From contig JBNKSV010000002.1 of NCBI GenBank assembly GCA_050297535.1, positions 44,321 through 108,320 of the forward strand: a stretch of 64,000 nt of DNA. The letters run 5' to 3'. The DNA is from JAAGZL01 sp050297535 (GTDB lineage: Bacteria; Pseudomonadota; Gammaproteobacteria; Chromatiales; Chromatiaceae). Each line of letters opens with the position of its first letter. The first letter of the stretch is position 1. This document shows positions 8,624 through 15,965 of this stretch, one piece after another. Made by a program: the position numbers and the translations under genes. The notes below the pieces were generated by a model that was not told the origin of the DNA, ran no database searches, and saw only the letters and a program-made list of their open reading frames with translations.

Positions 8624-8887
8624 ATGTCTGATTCAGACGATAAAAAAACAGACAAACAGTGGCCTAAGGCAACTATAAGTGGGTTGGAGGCCGATATTGC
8701 CTATTTCGATGCCCGTCTTTCTATGCTGAATGATCATGTTTCCACCACCCACCAGGAGGCTCAGACCAAGGCCTACAAGGCCCTGGAATCAACTCTGATC
8801 GGCATGTTGTTGAAGATGCGTATGCAGTCCGACAACGGGGCTAAATCAAAAAAGAGAAGAAAACCGGACGCTGACGCCGATAAGTAA
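8624..8887 (+). CDS. Small hydrophilic protein, unknown
   Basis: An 87-residue charged protein. A helical middle (about residues 18-70) with heptad-like spacing is followed by a very basic tail containing KSKKRRK (about 75-81). It has no signal peptide or membrane segment. It lies alone, divergent from fumarase, with only a weak ribosome binding site. Composition and length argue for a real small protein, perhaps nucleic-acid binding through its basic end, but no family is recognised. Confidence 0.55.
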   Translation: MSDSDDKKTDKQWPKATISGLEADIAYFDARLSMLNDHVSTTHQEAQTKAYKALESTLIGMLLKMRMQSDNGAKSKKRRKPDADADK

Positions 8888-8965
8888 ACTTTTTGTCTGT
8901 CCCTATAGCAAAAACAAAAATCTTCGAGAATTACATTCCTAAAGGGGCTTTATTTACCCCATTTA

Positions 8966-8981
8966 AGTGATGTTCATCACA
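8966..8981. promoter_or_regulatory. CRP-like palindrome upstream of PEP-CTERM gene 2
   Basis: AGTGA-TGTTCA-TCACA, one mismatch from the CRP/Vfr consensus TGTGA-N6-TCACA, about 96 bases before the start codon at 9077. An AT-rich stretch that could hold a -10 follows. Assignment rests on sequence similarity only. Confidence 0.35.
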
Positions 8982-9076
8982 CTATTGATAACTAATATTT
9001 CTAGCAGCAAGGCCGTGCTTGGTTGGCGTATGGCTTGTTTAAGGTCTTTTTGGCTAATTCTGGGATCTGGTTGATT

Positions 9077-9745
9077 ATGAACAGCAACATTAAAAGTAGC
9101 TTTATTGGTTTCGCAATTGCAGTAGCGGCAATGTTCACAAGTACAGCAGTTGTGGCATATACGATTGATGTTGGCGGCACAGGTGTATCCGGTGAAGGTA
9201 TTACCACTTCTGTAGTCGGAGCAACAGTGATCGATTTTAACTCTGGAATTTTGCCAAGCGAATATTCCGGCGGTGCAGTAAAGAGTGGTACTAGCAGCAA
9301 TTCGGCTGCTCCCCCCGATGATATCTCGTACTACTATACGGTAGGATCATCTAGTGAACAGCGATCCCCTGGGATTTTGACCTTGGGTTCGCTGAGTAAA
9401 TACTTTGGATTTTATGGCGGATCTCCAGATGCCTATAATTCCATTGAGCTTTACAGTGGTACGGAATTGGTTGGCTCATTTAGTGGAACTCAGTTATACC
9501 GAATTGCTAATAATTGTGATGATTGTAACCCAGGCGGAAATCGCTCAGAGGGGTTCTATTGGAATATCTGGGCTGACGGTACTTCCGAGTTTTTTAATGT
9601 TGTAAAGTTTATTTCTACCAGCAACGCCTTTGAAACGGACAACCATGCTTATCTTGCTGCGGTGCCAATTCCGGCATCTGCATGGCTATTTGTTTCCGGT
9701 ATCTTGGGTCTGATGGGGTTCTCCACACGCAGGAGATCTGTTTGA
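9077..9745 (+). CDS. PEP-CTERM-type sorted exported protein (2)
   Basis: A 222-residue secreted protein. The chosen start MNSNIKSSFIGF gives a clean signal peptide ending near VVAYT. The tail AAVPIPASAWLFVSGILGL followed by STRRRSV is a PEP-CTERM-type sorting signal. A NNCDDCNPGG segment has two Cys that could form a disulfide. The open frame extends upstream to 9023, but that start would bury the signal peptide behind 18 residues, so 9077 is preferred although its ribosome binding site is weak. It has no sequence similarity to the 6.2 kb protein outside the tail. A bidirectional terminator follows. Confidence 0.83.
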   Translation: MNSNIKSSFIGFAIAVAAMFTSTAVVAYTIDVGGTGVSGEGITTSVVGATVIDFNSGILPSEYSGGAVKSGTSSNSAAPPDDISYYYTVGSSSEQRSPGILTLGSLSKYFGFYGGSPDAYNSIELYSGTELVGSFSGTQLYRIANNCDDCNPGGNRSEGFYWNIWADGTSEFFNVVKFISTSNAFETDNHAYLAAVPIPASAWLFVSGILGLMGFSTRRRSV

Positions 9746-9773
9746 TAACGGGATTTTAGATTAATGATCTATA

Positions 9774-9801
9774 AAAACCCCGCGTAGAATAGCGGGGTTT
9801 T
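9774..9801. terminator. Bidirectional intrinsic terminator
   Basis: Stem AAAACCCCGC / GCGGGGTTTT with an 8-base loop between two convergent genes. Both strands end in a T-run, so it can stop transcription from both sides. Confidence 0.9.
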
Positions 9802-9815
9802 GTTTAGGTGCGAGT

Positions 9816-10103
9816 TTATTTGATTTTTCCATCAATCTCTTTCTCGGCGGCAATCCAGTCGTCTAGTTCAAAGTTGCCATGATGCCCGCGTTTTTCGGCT
9901 AGGTAATACGCGGCCGTGCGTATCATCTCTATCCGCTCATCTGGACCGATCTTTTTCTTGCGTTTAGTGCTTTTGGCCTTGGGCGTATCTTGCTTTGGTT
10001 TTTTGGCTTTTACTTTGGCGGCAACCTTACTTTTGCTATTTTTCTTTCCTTCATCCTTGTCTGCCTTGTCATTTTTCTTCGCCTTAGGTTTCTCTTTAGC
10101 CAT
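9816..10103 (-). CDS. Lys-rich protein with C-terminal DUF2934-like domain
   Basis: A 95-residue protein. Residues 1-58 are extremely Lys/Ala-rich and resemble histone H1-like or DNA-binding tails. The C-terminal ~38 residues, RIEMIRTAAYYLAEKRG then DDWIAAEKEID, match the short DUF2934 helical domain (AYxLAExRG...DDWxxAExEI). The domain's function is unknown; the tail suggests nucleic-acid association by inference only. Codon use of the Lys block is simple, and the upstream sequence (GAGGAGGCAAGGCAATC before ATG) supplies a strong ribosome binding site. Confidence 0.75.
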   Translation of the reverse strand: MAKEKPKAKKNDKADKDEGKKNSKSKVAAKVKAKKPKQDTPKAKSTKRKKKIGPDERIEMIRTAAYYLAEKRGHHGNFELDDWIAAEKEIDGKIK

Positions 10104-10213
10104 GATTGCCTTGCCTCCTCATAACATGCCCGGATGTCGGTGTGGGCGGTATATGGAACATTATTGCAAGATACTACTGGTTTGTTACCAAGACATTAAG
10201 GCGATATCACTGC

Positions 10214-10660
10214 CTACTTTGATACGGCCCAGATGCCACGCTTGAGCTCTTTAGCTTGCTGCATTGCCTTGGAGTATAGATCATTATCCAATGCAGATTG
10301 GGAGTTTGGTTGATGTATGGCAAGCCCCTCACTGAGTAGCCGCAGGTTGATATCTGAGTTACCTAATAACACCTTACCTAAGGGCTGTCCCTGGTTATTC
10401 ATCGTTTGATATTCGACTGTTACCGGGTGTCCGGCAACCAAAGTGGAAAGCCGTTTTCTGGCGGCGCGCCCTAATCTAGTGTTTAAGGGTGGAGCCTGAA
10501 TTCCCATAAGTTGGACTTGAATATGTCGGTTGTTGGCAATGGTAAGCATCAGCCTGTCGCCGCTGATGATGCGGGATGGGCGTCCGCTCAGTGTTGCAGC
10601 AGAGATTTCCTGTGTTAGCAGTATGATGGCTATAAAGAGTAAGAAGAGTTTTTTCTGCAT
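10214..10660 (-). CDS. Exported SNase-like (thermonuclease-fold) protein, active site degenerate
   Basis: A 148-residue protein with an N-terminal signal peptide (cleavage near EISAA, about residue 21). The OB-fold nuclease region follows: SGRPSRIISGDRLMLTIAN, VQLMGIQAPPLN, then ELKRGIW at the end, as in Staphylococcal-nuclease-like domains. The canonical VRLxGIDxPE motif has become VQLMGIQAPP: the catalytic Arg is Gln and the catalytic Glu is Pro. The late active-site Arg region is also unclear. The protein is therefore probably a non-catalytic binding domain, or an enzyme with altered chemistry, in the periplasm. It has no operon partners. Confidence 0.75.
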   Translation of the reverse strand: MQKKLFLLFIAIILLTQEISAATLSGRPSRIISGDRLMLTIANNRHIQVQLMGIQAPPLNTRLGRAARKRLSTLVAGHPVTVEYQTMNNQGQPLGKVLLGNSDINLRLLSEGLAIHQPNSQSALDNDLYSKAMQQAKELKRGIWAVSK

Positions 10661-10782
10661 AGTCTGATAATAGCGCCCCGATACAATTTTACCCTTTGTA
10701 TCTTACCCTTACTGGATCGCTCCTGCGTTCTGCGCAACCTTCGGTTGCTTGTCGAGCGTGTGACCTTACATGATTAAGCAAA

Positions 10783-10859
10783 TGGCGCCCCCGACACGAT
10801 TCGAACGTGTGACCTCACCCTTAGGAGGGGTGCGCTCTATCCAGCTGAGCTACGGGGGC
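10783..10859 (-). tRNA. tRNA-Arg (anticodon CCT)
   Basis: Reading the minus strand: acceptor GCCCCCG pairs with CGGGGGC, D arm GCTC/GAGC, anticodon loop CTCCTAA, T arm ACACG-TTCGAAT-CGTGT, discriminator G and an encoded CCA. Decodes AGG. Lies 20 bases 3' of tRNA-Ala in the same transcript direction. Confidence 0.97.
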
Positions 10860-10879
10860 ATGGATGTCAATTTGGAGTT

Positions 10880-10955
<76 letters not shown>

Positions 10956-11011
10956 AACAGGGTGATTATTCTAACATCTGTTTATTGGCGGCCGCCAATT
11001 TTAATGTTGGT

Positions 11012-11494
11012 TTATGCCTTGGTATGTAGGTTGTTTGATTTGCTGAATTGGGTTTCGCCAGATTGGCTGTAGGTGCCGGTGAGGTTTTCCTTGCCACTTA
11101 GGATATCCAGGGCCTGTTTCACCCGGCGCTGGCCTAGGGCTATGATTCCGCCATTAAGGTCATTTTGTGTCTTGAGTTGTTTGGCGATGGTCTTAAGCTC
11201 TTCCCAGTTGGCGCTTAACTCCCGGTCTCCCATCATTGCAACCGCTTGTTCTATCCCTTGTTCGTCGGTGGTTAGCCTGCATGACCTGAGAAACTGATTG
11301 CGCCTACCGATGTTCTGTTCCATCAGCTGCATATGTTCCAGTTTTTGTTTGCTTATGGACTTTATTGCATCTGGTGCGCCATTGGTGAGGACAGCATGCT
11401 CGTGCTGTAGCAGATCTAGCATGGTCCTTGCTAGATCCAATTCAGCATCGATTTGGGCGGACAGGTCCGCCCTCTGTTCTGAGGTTATTTGCAT
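11012..11494 (-). CDS. flgN: Flagellar export chaperone FlgN
   Basis: A 160-residue helical protein that in the family binds the hook-filament junction proteins FlgK and FlgL and delivers them to the flagellar export gate. It is rich in Leu, Gln and Glu with long amphipathic helices (about 1-125) and a Ser/Thr-rich flexible tail (126-160). Recognition rests on length, composition and position: it follows flgM by 9 bases in the standard flgA / flgM-flgN order. The clients flgK and flgL lie 12-14 kb away in this locus. Confidence 0.88.
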   Translation of the reverse strand: MQITSEQRADLSAQIDAELDLARTMLDLLQHEHAVLTNGAPDAIKSISKQKLEHMQLMEQNIGRRNQFLRSCRLTTDEQGIEQAVAMMGDRELSANWEELKTIAKQLKTQNDLNGGIIALGQRRVKQALDILSGKENLTGTYSQSGETQFSKSNNLHTKA

Positions 11495-11503
11495 GTGGCG
11501 TGT

Positions 11504-11818
11504 TTAGGCTGAGAAGCTCTTCTCAATCTCCAAAAGGTTATCTGCCGCATCGGCCTCGTTTATTTCCAGTGTGCCTGTCGCCAAGGCGCGCTGTACGTCA
11601 GATACCTTTTGCACGTCCACAACTGGTAGTTCAGCAATCCTCTCTTCCAGCGCGCGTAGTTGCATAGCGGAGGAGGTTAGACTGACCCTGTCGTTGCCGT
11701 TGTTGACGGTTGTTGTTGCAGCAGTATTCTGATTGCCATCGTTGGTAGCGGTCAGGTTATTGCTGTTTCCAGCATCCTGAATTGATCTGCTGGGTATGCC
11801 ACTAATATCTATTGTCAT
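11504..11818 (-). CDS. flgM: Anti-sigma-28 factor FlgM
   Basis: A 104-residue protein that sequesters FliA (sigma-28) until it is secreted through the completed hook. The N terminus is disordered and Asn/Thr-rich (1-45). The C-terminal half has the FlgM pattern: DRVSLTSSAMQLRALEERI (43-61), VDVQKVSDVQRALATGTLEI (67-86) and ADNLLEIEKS (92-101), the sigma-binding helices. CAGGTG just before the ATG is the ribosome binding site. It is transcribed with flgN from a near-perfect sigma-28 promoter, forming the usual feedback loop. Confidence 0.94.
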   Translation of the reverse strand: MTIDISGIPSRSIQDAGNSNNLTATNDGNQNTAATTTVNNGNDRVSLTSSAMQLRALEERIAELPVVDVQKVSDVQRALATGTLEINEADAADNLLEIEKSFSA

Positions 11819-11862
11819 AGTACACCTGTCTTGTGTTCATAATCCTAATCCACACAGTCATT

Positions 11863-11889
11863 TTATCGGCCATCACTTTTTGGACTTTA
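11863..11889 (-). promoter_or_regulatory. Sigma-28 promoter of flgM-flgN
   Basis: On the minus strand: TAAAGTCC, 11 bases, GCCGATAA. The -10 is a perfect match and the -35 matches six of eight positions of the sigma-28 (FliA) consensus, with exact spacing. It lies about 45 bases before the flgM ATG. Confidence 0.88.
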
Positions 11890-11946
11890 ATAACTTAAGG
11901 ATTTTTATGATTATTTTTGCCAAAAAGTAGCGAACCTAATTCATAT

Positions 11947-12651
11947 TCACATAGGCACTTCAACTATTCCAGGGGCGACCACTTTAGCATCTATCTCCTT
12001 GTTGGAACTTTCATTCCTTACCCTGATGGTCTGTCCTATGCCTCCGTTTTCCAGCGCCTTGCCAATCATTCGAATCTGTACGGTCTTATTGCTCGCCTGG
12101 ATTATAACCTTGTTATTGCGTTTTACTGTAACTGGAGTATCAAGTTGCGATGGGGTGAGAACCTGATGTCTCCGCATCCTTTGGCGCAGTTCTTTTCCCA
12201 AGGCATTTTCGGTGTTTTCCATATAACCACGGTGCAGACGCGCGATATCTCTCTTCTCCATAGTCAGATCGTCGGGACCGATGATGGTCCCGCGGGGTAG
12301 ATTTTTCTTTGCGACCACTACCTCCGTCATTACTTTGACGGTTACTGGTACAAACAGGCTCCATGGGGTCGTTCCGTTGCATCTTACCCCTACGGTTATA
12401 TTGCCCATTTTTGTTTTGCCATGAGGGGTGTAGGTTTCAAGCGGTTGATCACACGCCTGAAGCCGAAGACGGTTGTCCAGTTTGCCCGCGCTTACTTCCG
12501 GAGTGGCCGGGTAATACCCGCTCTGATCAAGTATATGCTGGCGAGCGGCCTCTAATATTTCAGCATGAGACTGAAGCCTAGCCGCCAGAATATTCGACGG
12601 GATCAGCGCCCAGAGCAGAAGCAGAATTGTAGTAAGTTGCGAAGGCCTCAT
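11947..12651 (-). CDS. flgA: Flagellar P-ring assembly chaperone FlgA
   Basis: A 234-residue periplasmic protein that assists polymerisation of FlgI into the P ring. A signal peptide (about 1-23, ending ILAAR) is followed by an N-terminal domain and a SAF domain (about 110-175: VVVAKKNLPRGTIIGPDDLT). The C-terminal beta domain contains VKRNNKVIIQ and GGIGQTIRVRNESS, the best-conserved FlgA segments. A sigma-54 promoter lies upstream. The gene is divergent from cheV, as in Pseudomonas and Vibrio. Confidence 0.95.
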   Translation of the reverse strand: MRPSQLTTILLLLWALIPSNILAARLQSHAEILEAARQHILDQSGYYPATPEVSAGKLDNRLRLQACDQPLETYTPHGKTKMGNITVGVRCNGTTPWSLFVPVTVKVMTEVVVAKKNLPRGTIIGPDDLTMEKRDIARLHRGYMENTENALGKELRQRMRRHQVLTPSQLDTPVTVKRNNKVIIQASNKTVQIRMIGKALENGGIGQTIRVRNESSNKEIDAKVVAPGIVEVPM

Positions 12652-12688
12652 ATGTGACTATTGTTGAGTTTAAGATACTGATGTTGCA

Positions 12689-12704
12689 TGCAATTGATAT
12701 GCCA
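12689..12704 (-). promoter_or_regulatory. Sigma-54 promoter of flgA
   Basis: Minus strand TGGCAT-ATCAA-TTGCA, with the -24 GG and -12 GC exactly 12 bases apart, matching TGGCAC-N5-TTGCW with one mismatch. It lies about 40 bases before the flgA start. Sigma-54 use implies a FleQ/FlrA-type activator encoded elsewhere. Confidence 0.78.
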
Positions 12705-12737
12705 GTAATTTTGTACCTGGGATCCCGGTGGTAAAAG

Positions 12738-12764
12738 TAAAGTAATCTAATCCAGTGCCGCTAT
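12738..12764 (+). promoter_or_regulatory. Sigma-28 promoter of cheV-cheR
   Basis: TAAAGTAA, 11 bases, GCCGCTAT. The -35 has TAAAGT and the -10 has GCCG-TA, with exact spacing, 30 bases before the cheV start. It overlaps the flgA upstream region on the opposite strand. Confidence 0.72.
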
Positions 12765-12794
12765 ATCCTAGGCATAATGATCTTGGAGTGAATA

Positions 12795-13733
12795 ATGGCT
12801 GGAATTTTGGACGGCGTTGATCAGCGCACCCAATTAGCTGGGCATAATCGCCTGGAGTTGTTGTTATTCCGGCTGGCGGGTCGACAGTTATATGGTATCA
12901 ATGTATTCAAGGTGCAAGAGGTTATTACCTGTCCTCCTTTGACCGAGGTCCCTGGTTCCCACCGGGTGGTATGTGGTATCGCAAATATGCGTGGTAAGAC
13001 CATCACCGTAATGGATCTTTCTATGGCTATAGGCGGGCAATCTTTGGGAGATCCCAGAGAACGCTTTATTGTGATAACCGAGTACAATCGGCGCATGCAG
13101 GGATTTCTGGTTGGCTCAGTGGACAGGATCGTAAATATTAACTGGGAGAATATACTGCCGCCACCCAAAGGGGTATCGGAGAGTTATATGACGGCAGTTA
13201 CCCAGATTGATGATGAACTGGTTGAGATAATCGACGTAGAAAAGGTCATGCAAGAGGTAATGGGTATCAGCGATAAGATATCCGCCGGAATTATTGATGA
13301 TACGGTCAAGGAGCAGACACATCACATCCTGGTGGCGGATGATTCCAGTGTGGCGCGCAAGCAGATAAAGAAGGTACTAGATGAATTGTCCGTGGAGGCA
13401 ACCTTCTGTATTGATGGGAAGCAGGCGCTGGAACAATTGCAGGCCTGGGCTGCCGAAGGTAAGAATTTGCGGGAGTGGTTGTCGCTGATTATATCTGATG
13501 TGGAGATGCCAGAGATGGATGGATACGCCCTTACAGCCGCTATTCGCAAGGACCCAAAATTGCAAGACTTACATATTATCCTCCATACTTCACTGAGTGG
13601 TGTCTTTAACCAAGCGATGGTTGAGAAGGTAGGGGCAAATCAGTTTCTTGCTAAATATGAGCCGGACGAGCTGACTAAGATGGTGCAGGAACGCCTTTTG
13701 GAACATGTGGCTGAACAGGATCGGGCATGCTAG
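12795..13733 (+). CDS. cheV: Chemotaxis coupling protein CheV (CheW-receiver)
   Basis: A 312-residue two-domain adaptor linking chemoreceptors to CheA. The CheW-like domain (about 18-165) contains the GIANMRGKTITVMDLSMAIG core. The receiver domain (178-305) has HHILVADDSSVARKQ with the acidic pocket (D182, D183), the phospho-acceptor D235 in ISDVEMPEMDGY, and a conserved Thr/Ser and Lys near 269-290. GGAGTG lies five bases before the ATG. cheR follows 31 bases after the stop. The pair precedes flgB, the arrangement known from Pseudomonas and Vibrio. Confidence 0.95.
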   Translation: MAGILDGVDQRTQLAGHNRLELLLFRLAGRQLYGINVFKVQEVITCPPLTEVPGSHRVVCGIANMRGKTITVMDLSMAIGGQSLGDPRERFIVITEYNRRMQGFLVGSVDRIVNINWENILPPPKGVSESYMTAVTQIDDELVEIIDVEKVMQEVMGISDKISAGIIDDTVKEQTHHILVADDSSVARKQIKKVLDELSVEATFCIDGKQALEQLQAWAAEGKNLREWLSLIISDVEMPEMDGYALTAAIRKDPKLQDLHIILHTSLSGVFNQAMVEKVGANQFLAKYEPDELTKMVQERLLEHVAEQDRAC

Positions 13734-13764
13734 TTTTATCCCAAGTTAACGAGTGAAATGAATA

Positions 13765-14598
13765 GTGGAAAATAATAATATGCTTGGTCCTGGCGACTAC
13801 GAGGCATTCCAGAAATATCTGCAGGGTGTGTGCGGAATAGTCCTTGGTCACGGCAAGGAGTATCTGGTTACCAGCCGCCTAACATCCCTGTTGCGAGCTA
13901 ACAATATCGGGTCAGTCGGGGAATTGCTGCGCAAGCTCAATAATGGTTATAACAGGAGTCTGCAGGTCAGTATCATTGACGCCATGACCACCAACGAGAC
14001 CTTCTGGTTTCGCGATATGCCCCATTACCAACTGCTTATGGATGTGATCTTGCCGGAGGCGGAGTCAAAGCCTGGCAGATCTATGCGTATCTGGTCAGCC
14101 GCCTGTTCTTCCGGGCAGGAGCCATACAACATCAGCATGACGGTGCAGAAATATCTCTCTGCCAATCCCGGGCGGCTTGCGGGCGGGGTTGATATCCTGG
14201 GTACGGATATTTCTAACCGGATACTGGAAGAGGCTAAAAAGGGTGTCTATAGCGGCTTGTCCGCTTCCCGTGGGTTGGCGGCGGAACAGAGGGAACGTTA
14301 TTTTATTGCCCGCGATGACTCTCTCGAGGTGCGTCCTGAGATACGCAAACGGGTATCCTTTCGCTATCAAAACATAACTGAGAGCTATGCCCTGCTGGGT
14401 CGCTTCGATGTGATTTTTTGTAGAAATGTCCTTATCTACTTCTCGGCAGAGAGAAAGGCCGACATCATTGATCGTATGGCCAAGATACTTAACCCTAGAG
14501 GTTATCTTTTCCTTGGGTCCACCGAGTCACTTACCGCCCACTCTGACCTGTTTGAGATGGTCAATAAAGGCGGCGGTATAGTTTATCGTTTGAAATAG
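13765..14598 (+). CDS. cheR: Chemoreceptor methyltransferase CheR
   Basis: SAM-dependent methyltransferase of 277 residues that methylates Glu residues of chemoreceptors for adaptation. The N-terminal helical domain (1-73) ends at MTTNETFWFRD (74-84). The SAM-binding loop is WSAACSSGQEPYN (110-122), where most family members have GCSTGEEPYS. Later FDVIFCRNVLIYF (about 215-227) is intact. The start is GTG 13765 as given; ATG 13780 (MLGPGDYEAF) is a reasonable alternative and no Shine-Dalgarno clearly decides. Likely co-transcribed with cheV. A 222-bp repeat element follows the stop. Confidence 0.95.
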   Translation: MENNNMLGPGDYEAFQKYLQGVCGIVLGHGKEYLVTSRLTSLLRANNIGSVGELLRKLNNGYNRSLQVSIIDAMTTNETFWFRDMPHYQLLMDVILPEAESKPGRSMRIWSAACSSGQEPYNISMTVQKYLSANPGRLAGGVDILGTDISNRILEEAKKGVYSGLSASRGLAAEQRERYFIARDDSLEVRPEIRKRVSFRYQNITESYALLGRFDVIFCRNVLIYFSAERKADIIDRMAKILNPRGYLFLGSTESLTAHSDLFEMVNKGGGIVYRLK

Positions 14599-14606
14599 CT
14601 AGGTTA

Positions 14607-14828
14607 TAGGAGCCCAGTCCCCTGGGCGATTCTTGATTCGTGCGCAACAACCCAACTCGCCCGCAGGACGACTGCATGCATGCAGGAGGTACGAGCCCAT
14701 GGCAGGGATTGCTCCAAGCAATCCTTCTGCATTCCCCACATCCGTGTGGGTCAGATGGGCGAAGGTAGAATAATGCAGGAGCAATTATCGAGAGAGATGC
14801 AGGATGCCAAAGCCGAGCGGTCTCCTAC
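14607..14828 (+). repeat. MITE-like expanded REP element (copy A, ~222 bp)
   Basis: Begins TAGGAGCCCAGTCCCCTGGG and ends CTCCTAC, the same termini as the short REP pairs. Its interior core (about 14660-14822) is nearly identical, in inverse orientation, to the element at 35951-36177: shared stretches include GAGCCCATGGCAGGGATTGC, AATGCAGGAGCAATTATCGA and GCCAAAGCCGAGCGG. It sits between cheR and the flgB promoter. No transposase is encoded, so it would be non-autonomous. Confidence 0.85.
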
Positions 14829-15077
14829 CATCATAATCTGACTAATCTTTGCCGCTCTAGCGGTCGCGCCTTGCCGTGTGAGCGGCAATCATACCCAGGT
14901 AATTTTCCATGAATTAATAGGAATTTCACCCGTCTGCATTAGATTGCACGAGGATAAATATCATTATAATTCAATAAGATATATCTTTTGTCCGGGCATG
15001 TGTCTGCCCGGCAGACCAAGTTTGGCACGAAGCCTGCTCTATGGGAGGTAAGAGATTACGTTCGGAGTAGGTAAACC
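14829..15077. other. Leader region of the flgB operon
   Basis: After the repeat this gap holds an AT-rich stretch (14920-15000), then the sigma-54 promoter at 15023-15038 and a good ribosome binding site (GGAG at 15064). The AT-rich segment is where an enhancer-binding protein would be expected to bind, but no clear activator palindrome was identified. No gene was seen. Confidence 0.5.
15023..15038 (+). promoter_or_regulatory. Sigma-54 promoter of the flgB operon
   Basis: TGGCACG-AAGC-CTGCT: GG and GC dinucleotides 12 bases apart, matching TGGCAC-N5-TTGCW with one mismatch, 40 bases before the flgB ATG. It fits the class II/III sigma-54 control of hook-basal-body genes in polar flagellates. 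Confidence 0.85.
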
Positions 15078-15467
15078 ATGAAATTTGATCAGGCATTTGG
15101 AATCCACGAACAGGCTTTGAAGCTGCGAGCTAGACGGGCCGAGGTGCTGGCGGGGAATATCGCCAATGTGGATACCCCTGGATACAAGGCTAGGGATTTT
15201 GATTTCCATAGCATGTTGCAGCAGGAAGTGGACGGCGCTCAGCGTCTTGCCACCACCAATCCCGGACATATCCAGGTCGATACCGGGATAGTTCCATCCA
15301 GCAAGATGGGCTACCGAATACCCAGCCAACCCAGCCTGGACGGTAATACCGTAGATTCCCAACTGGAACACGCGGCGTTTGCCAGTAATTCCCTGGAGTA
15401 TCAGGCCAGCCTGCGCTTTGTATCCGGCCAGGTCAGAACCCTAATGACGGCAATCAAGGGACAATAA
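15078..15467 (+). CDS. flgB: Flagellar basal-body rod protein FlgB
   Basis: A 129-residue proximal rod subunit exported by the flagellar type III apparatus, so no signal peptide. It has the rod-family N-terminal helix with LAGNIANVDTPGYKARDFDF (about 25-44). The C-terminal helix AFASNSLEYQASLRFVSGQV also forms coiled coil with other rod proteins. The length is normal. It is the first gene of flgBCDEFGHIJKL, two bases before flgC, with a strong GGAG ribosome binding site. Confidence 0.97.
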   Translation: MKFDQAFGIHEQALKLRARRAEVLAGNIANVDTPGYKARDFDFHSMLQQEVDGAQRLATTNPGHIQVDTGIVPSSKMGYRIPSQPSLDGNTVDSQLEHAAFASNSLEYQASLRFVSGQVRTLMTAIKGQ

Positions 15468-15469
15468 CC

Positions 15470-15883
15470 ATGTCAATGTTCAAGATATTCGATACCGCAG
15501 CTTCTGGCATGAGCGCCCAGAGTCTGCGCCTGAATCTGGTGGCCAGCAACATGGCCAATGTGGGCGCTATAAGCAGTAGCGTTGGTGAGACCTACCGTGC
15601 GCGCCAACCGGTATTCCGGTCCATGATCAATCAGCTTGATCCGAGCGATCCGGCGGTTGGTGTACGTCTTGCGGGTGTGGTGGAGAGCCAAACGCCGTTG
15701 CAGATGGAATATGCGCCCGATCATCCTCAGGCCAATGCGGATGGTTACATCTTCCGTTCCAATGTAAACATGGTTGAGGAGATGGCAAACATGATCTCCG
15801 CATCCCGTTCTTATCAAAGTAACGTCGAAGTGATTAATGCGGCAAAACAGTTAATGTCGGCAACCCTGCGGATGGGTGAATAA
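15470..15883 (+). CDS. flgC: Flagellar basal-body rod protein FlgC
   Basis: A 137-residue proximal rod protein. N-terminal FDTAASGMSAQSLRLNLVASNMANV carries the rod motif. The C terminus has the FlgC hallmark VNMVEEMANMISASRSYQSN with a final amphipathic helix. Start at 15470 as given; MFKIFD two codons later is possible. Unlike the tight flgB-flgC junction, an 82-base gap with a short hairpin follows before flgD. Confidence 0.97.
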   Translation: MSMFKIFDTAASGMSAQSLRLNLVASNMANVGAISSSVGETYRARQPVFRSMINQLDPSDPAVGVRLAGVVESQTPLQMEYAPDHPQANADGYIFRSNVNMVEEMANMISASRSYQSNVEVINAAKQLMSATLRMGE

Positions 15884-15965
15884 ATCGCCGGGAGCGATCT
15901 TTAGCGATTGAAGTGAACCCGAAAGGGTTGGGCCCAAGGAAGGGTCGAGCAATTAGGAGAGAATT

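Noticed and set aside
10734..10748. GCAACC-TTC-GGTTGC hairpin as terminator of the tRNA transcript
   Set aside because: No T-run follows on the transcribed strand and the stem is only six pairs.
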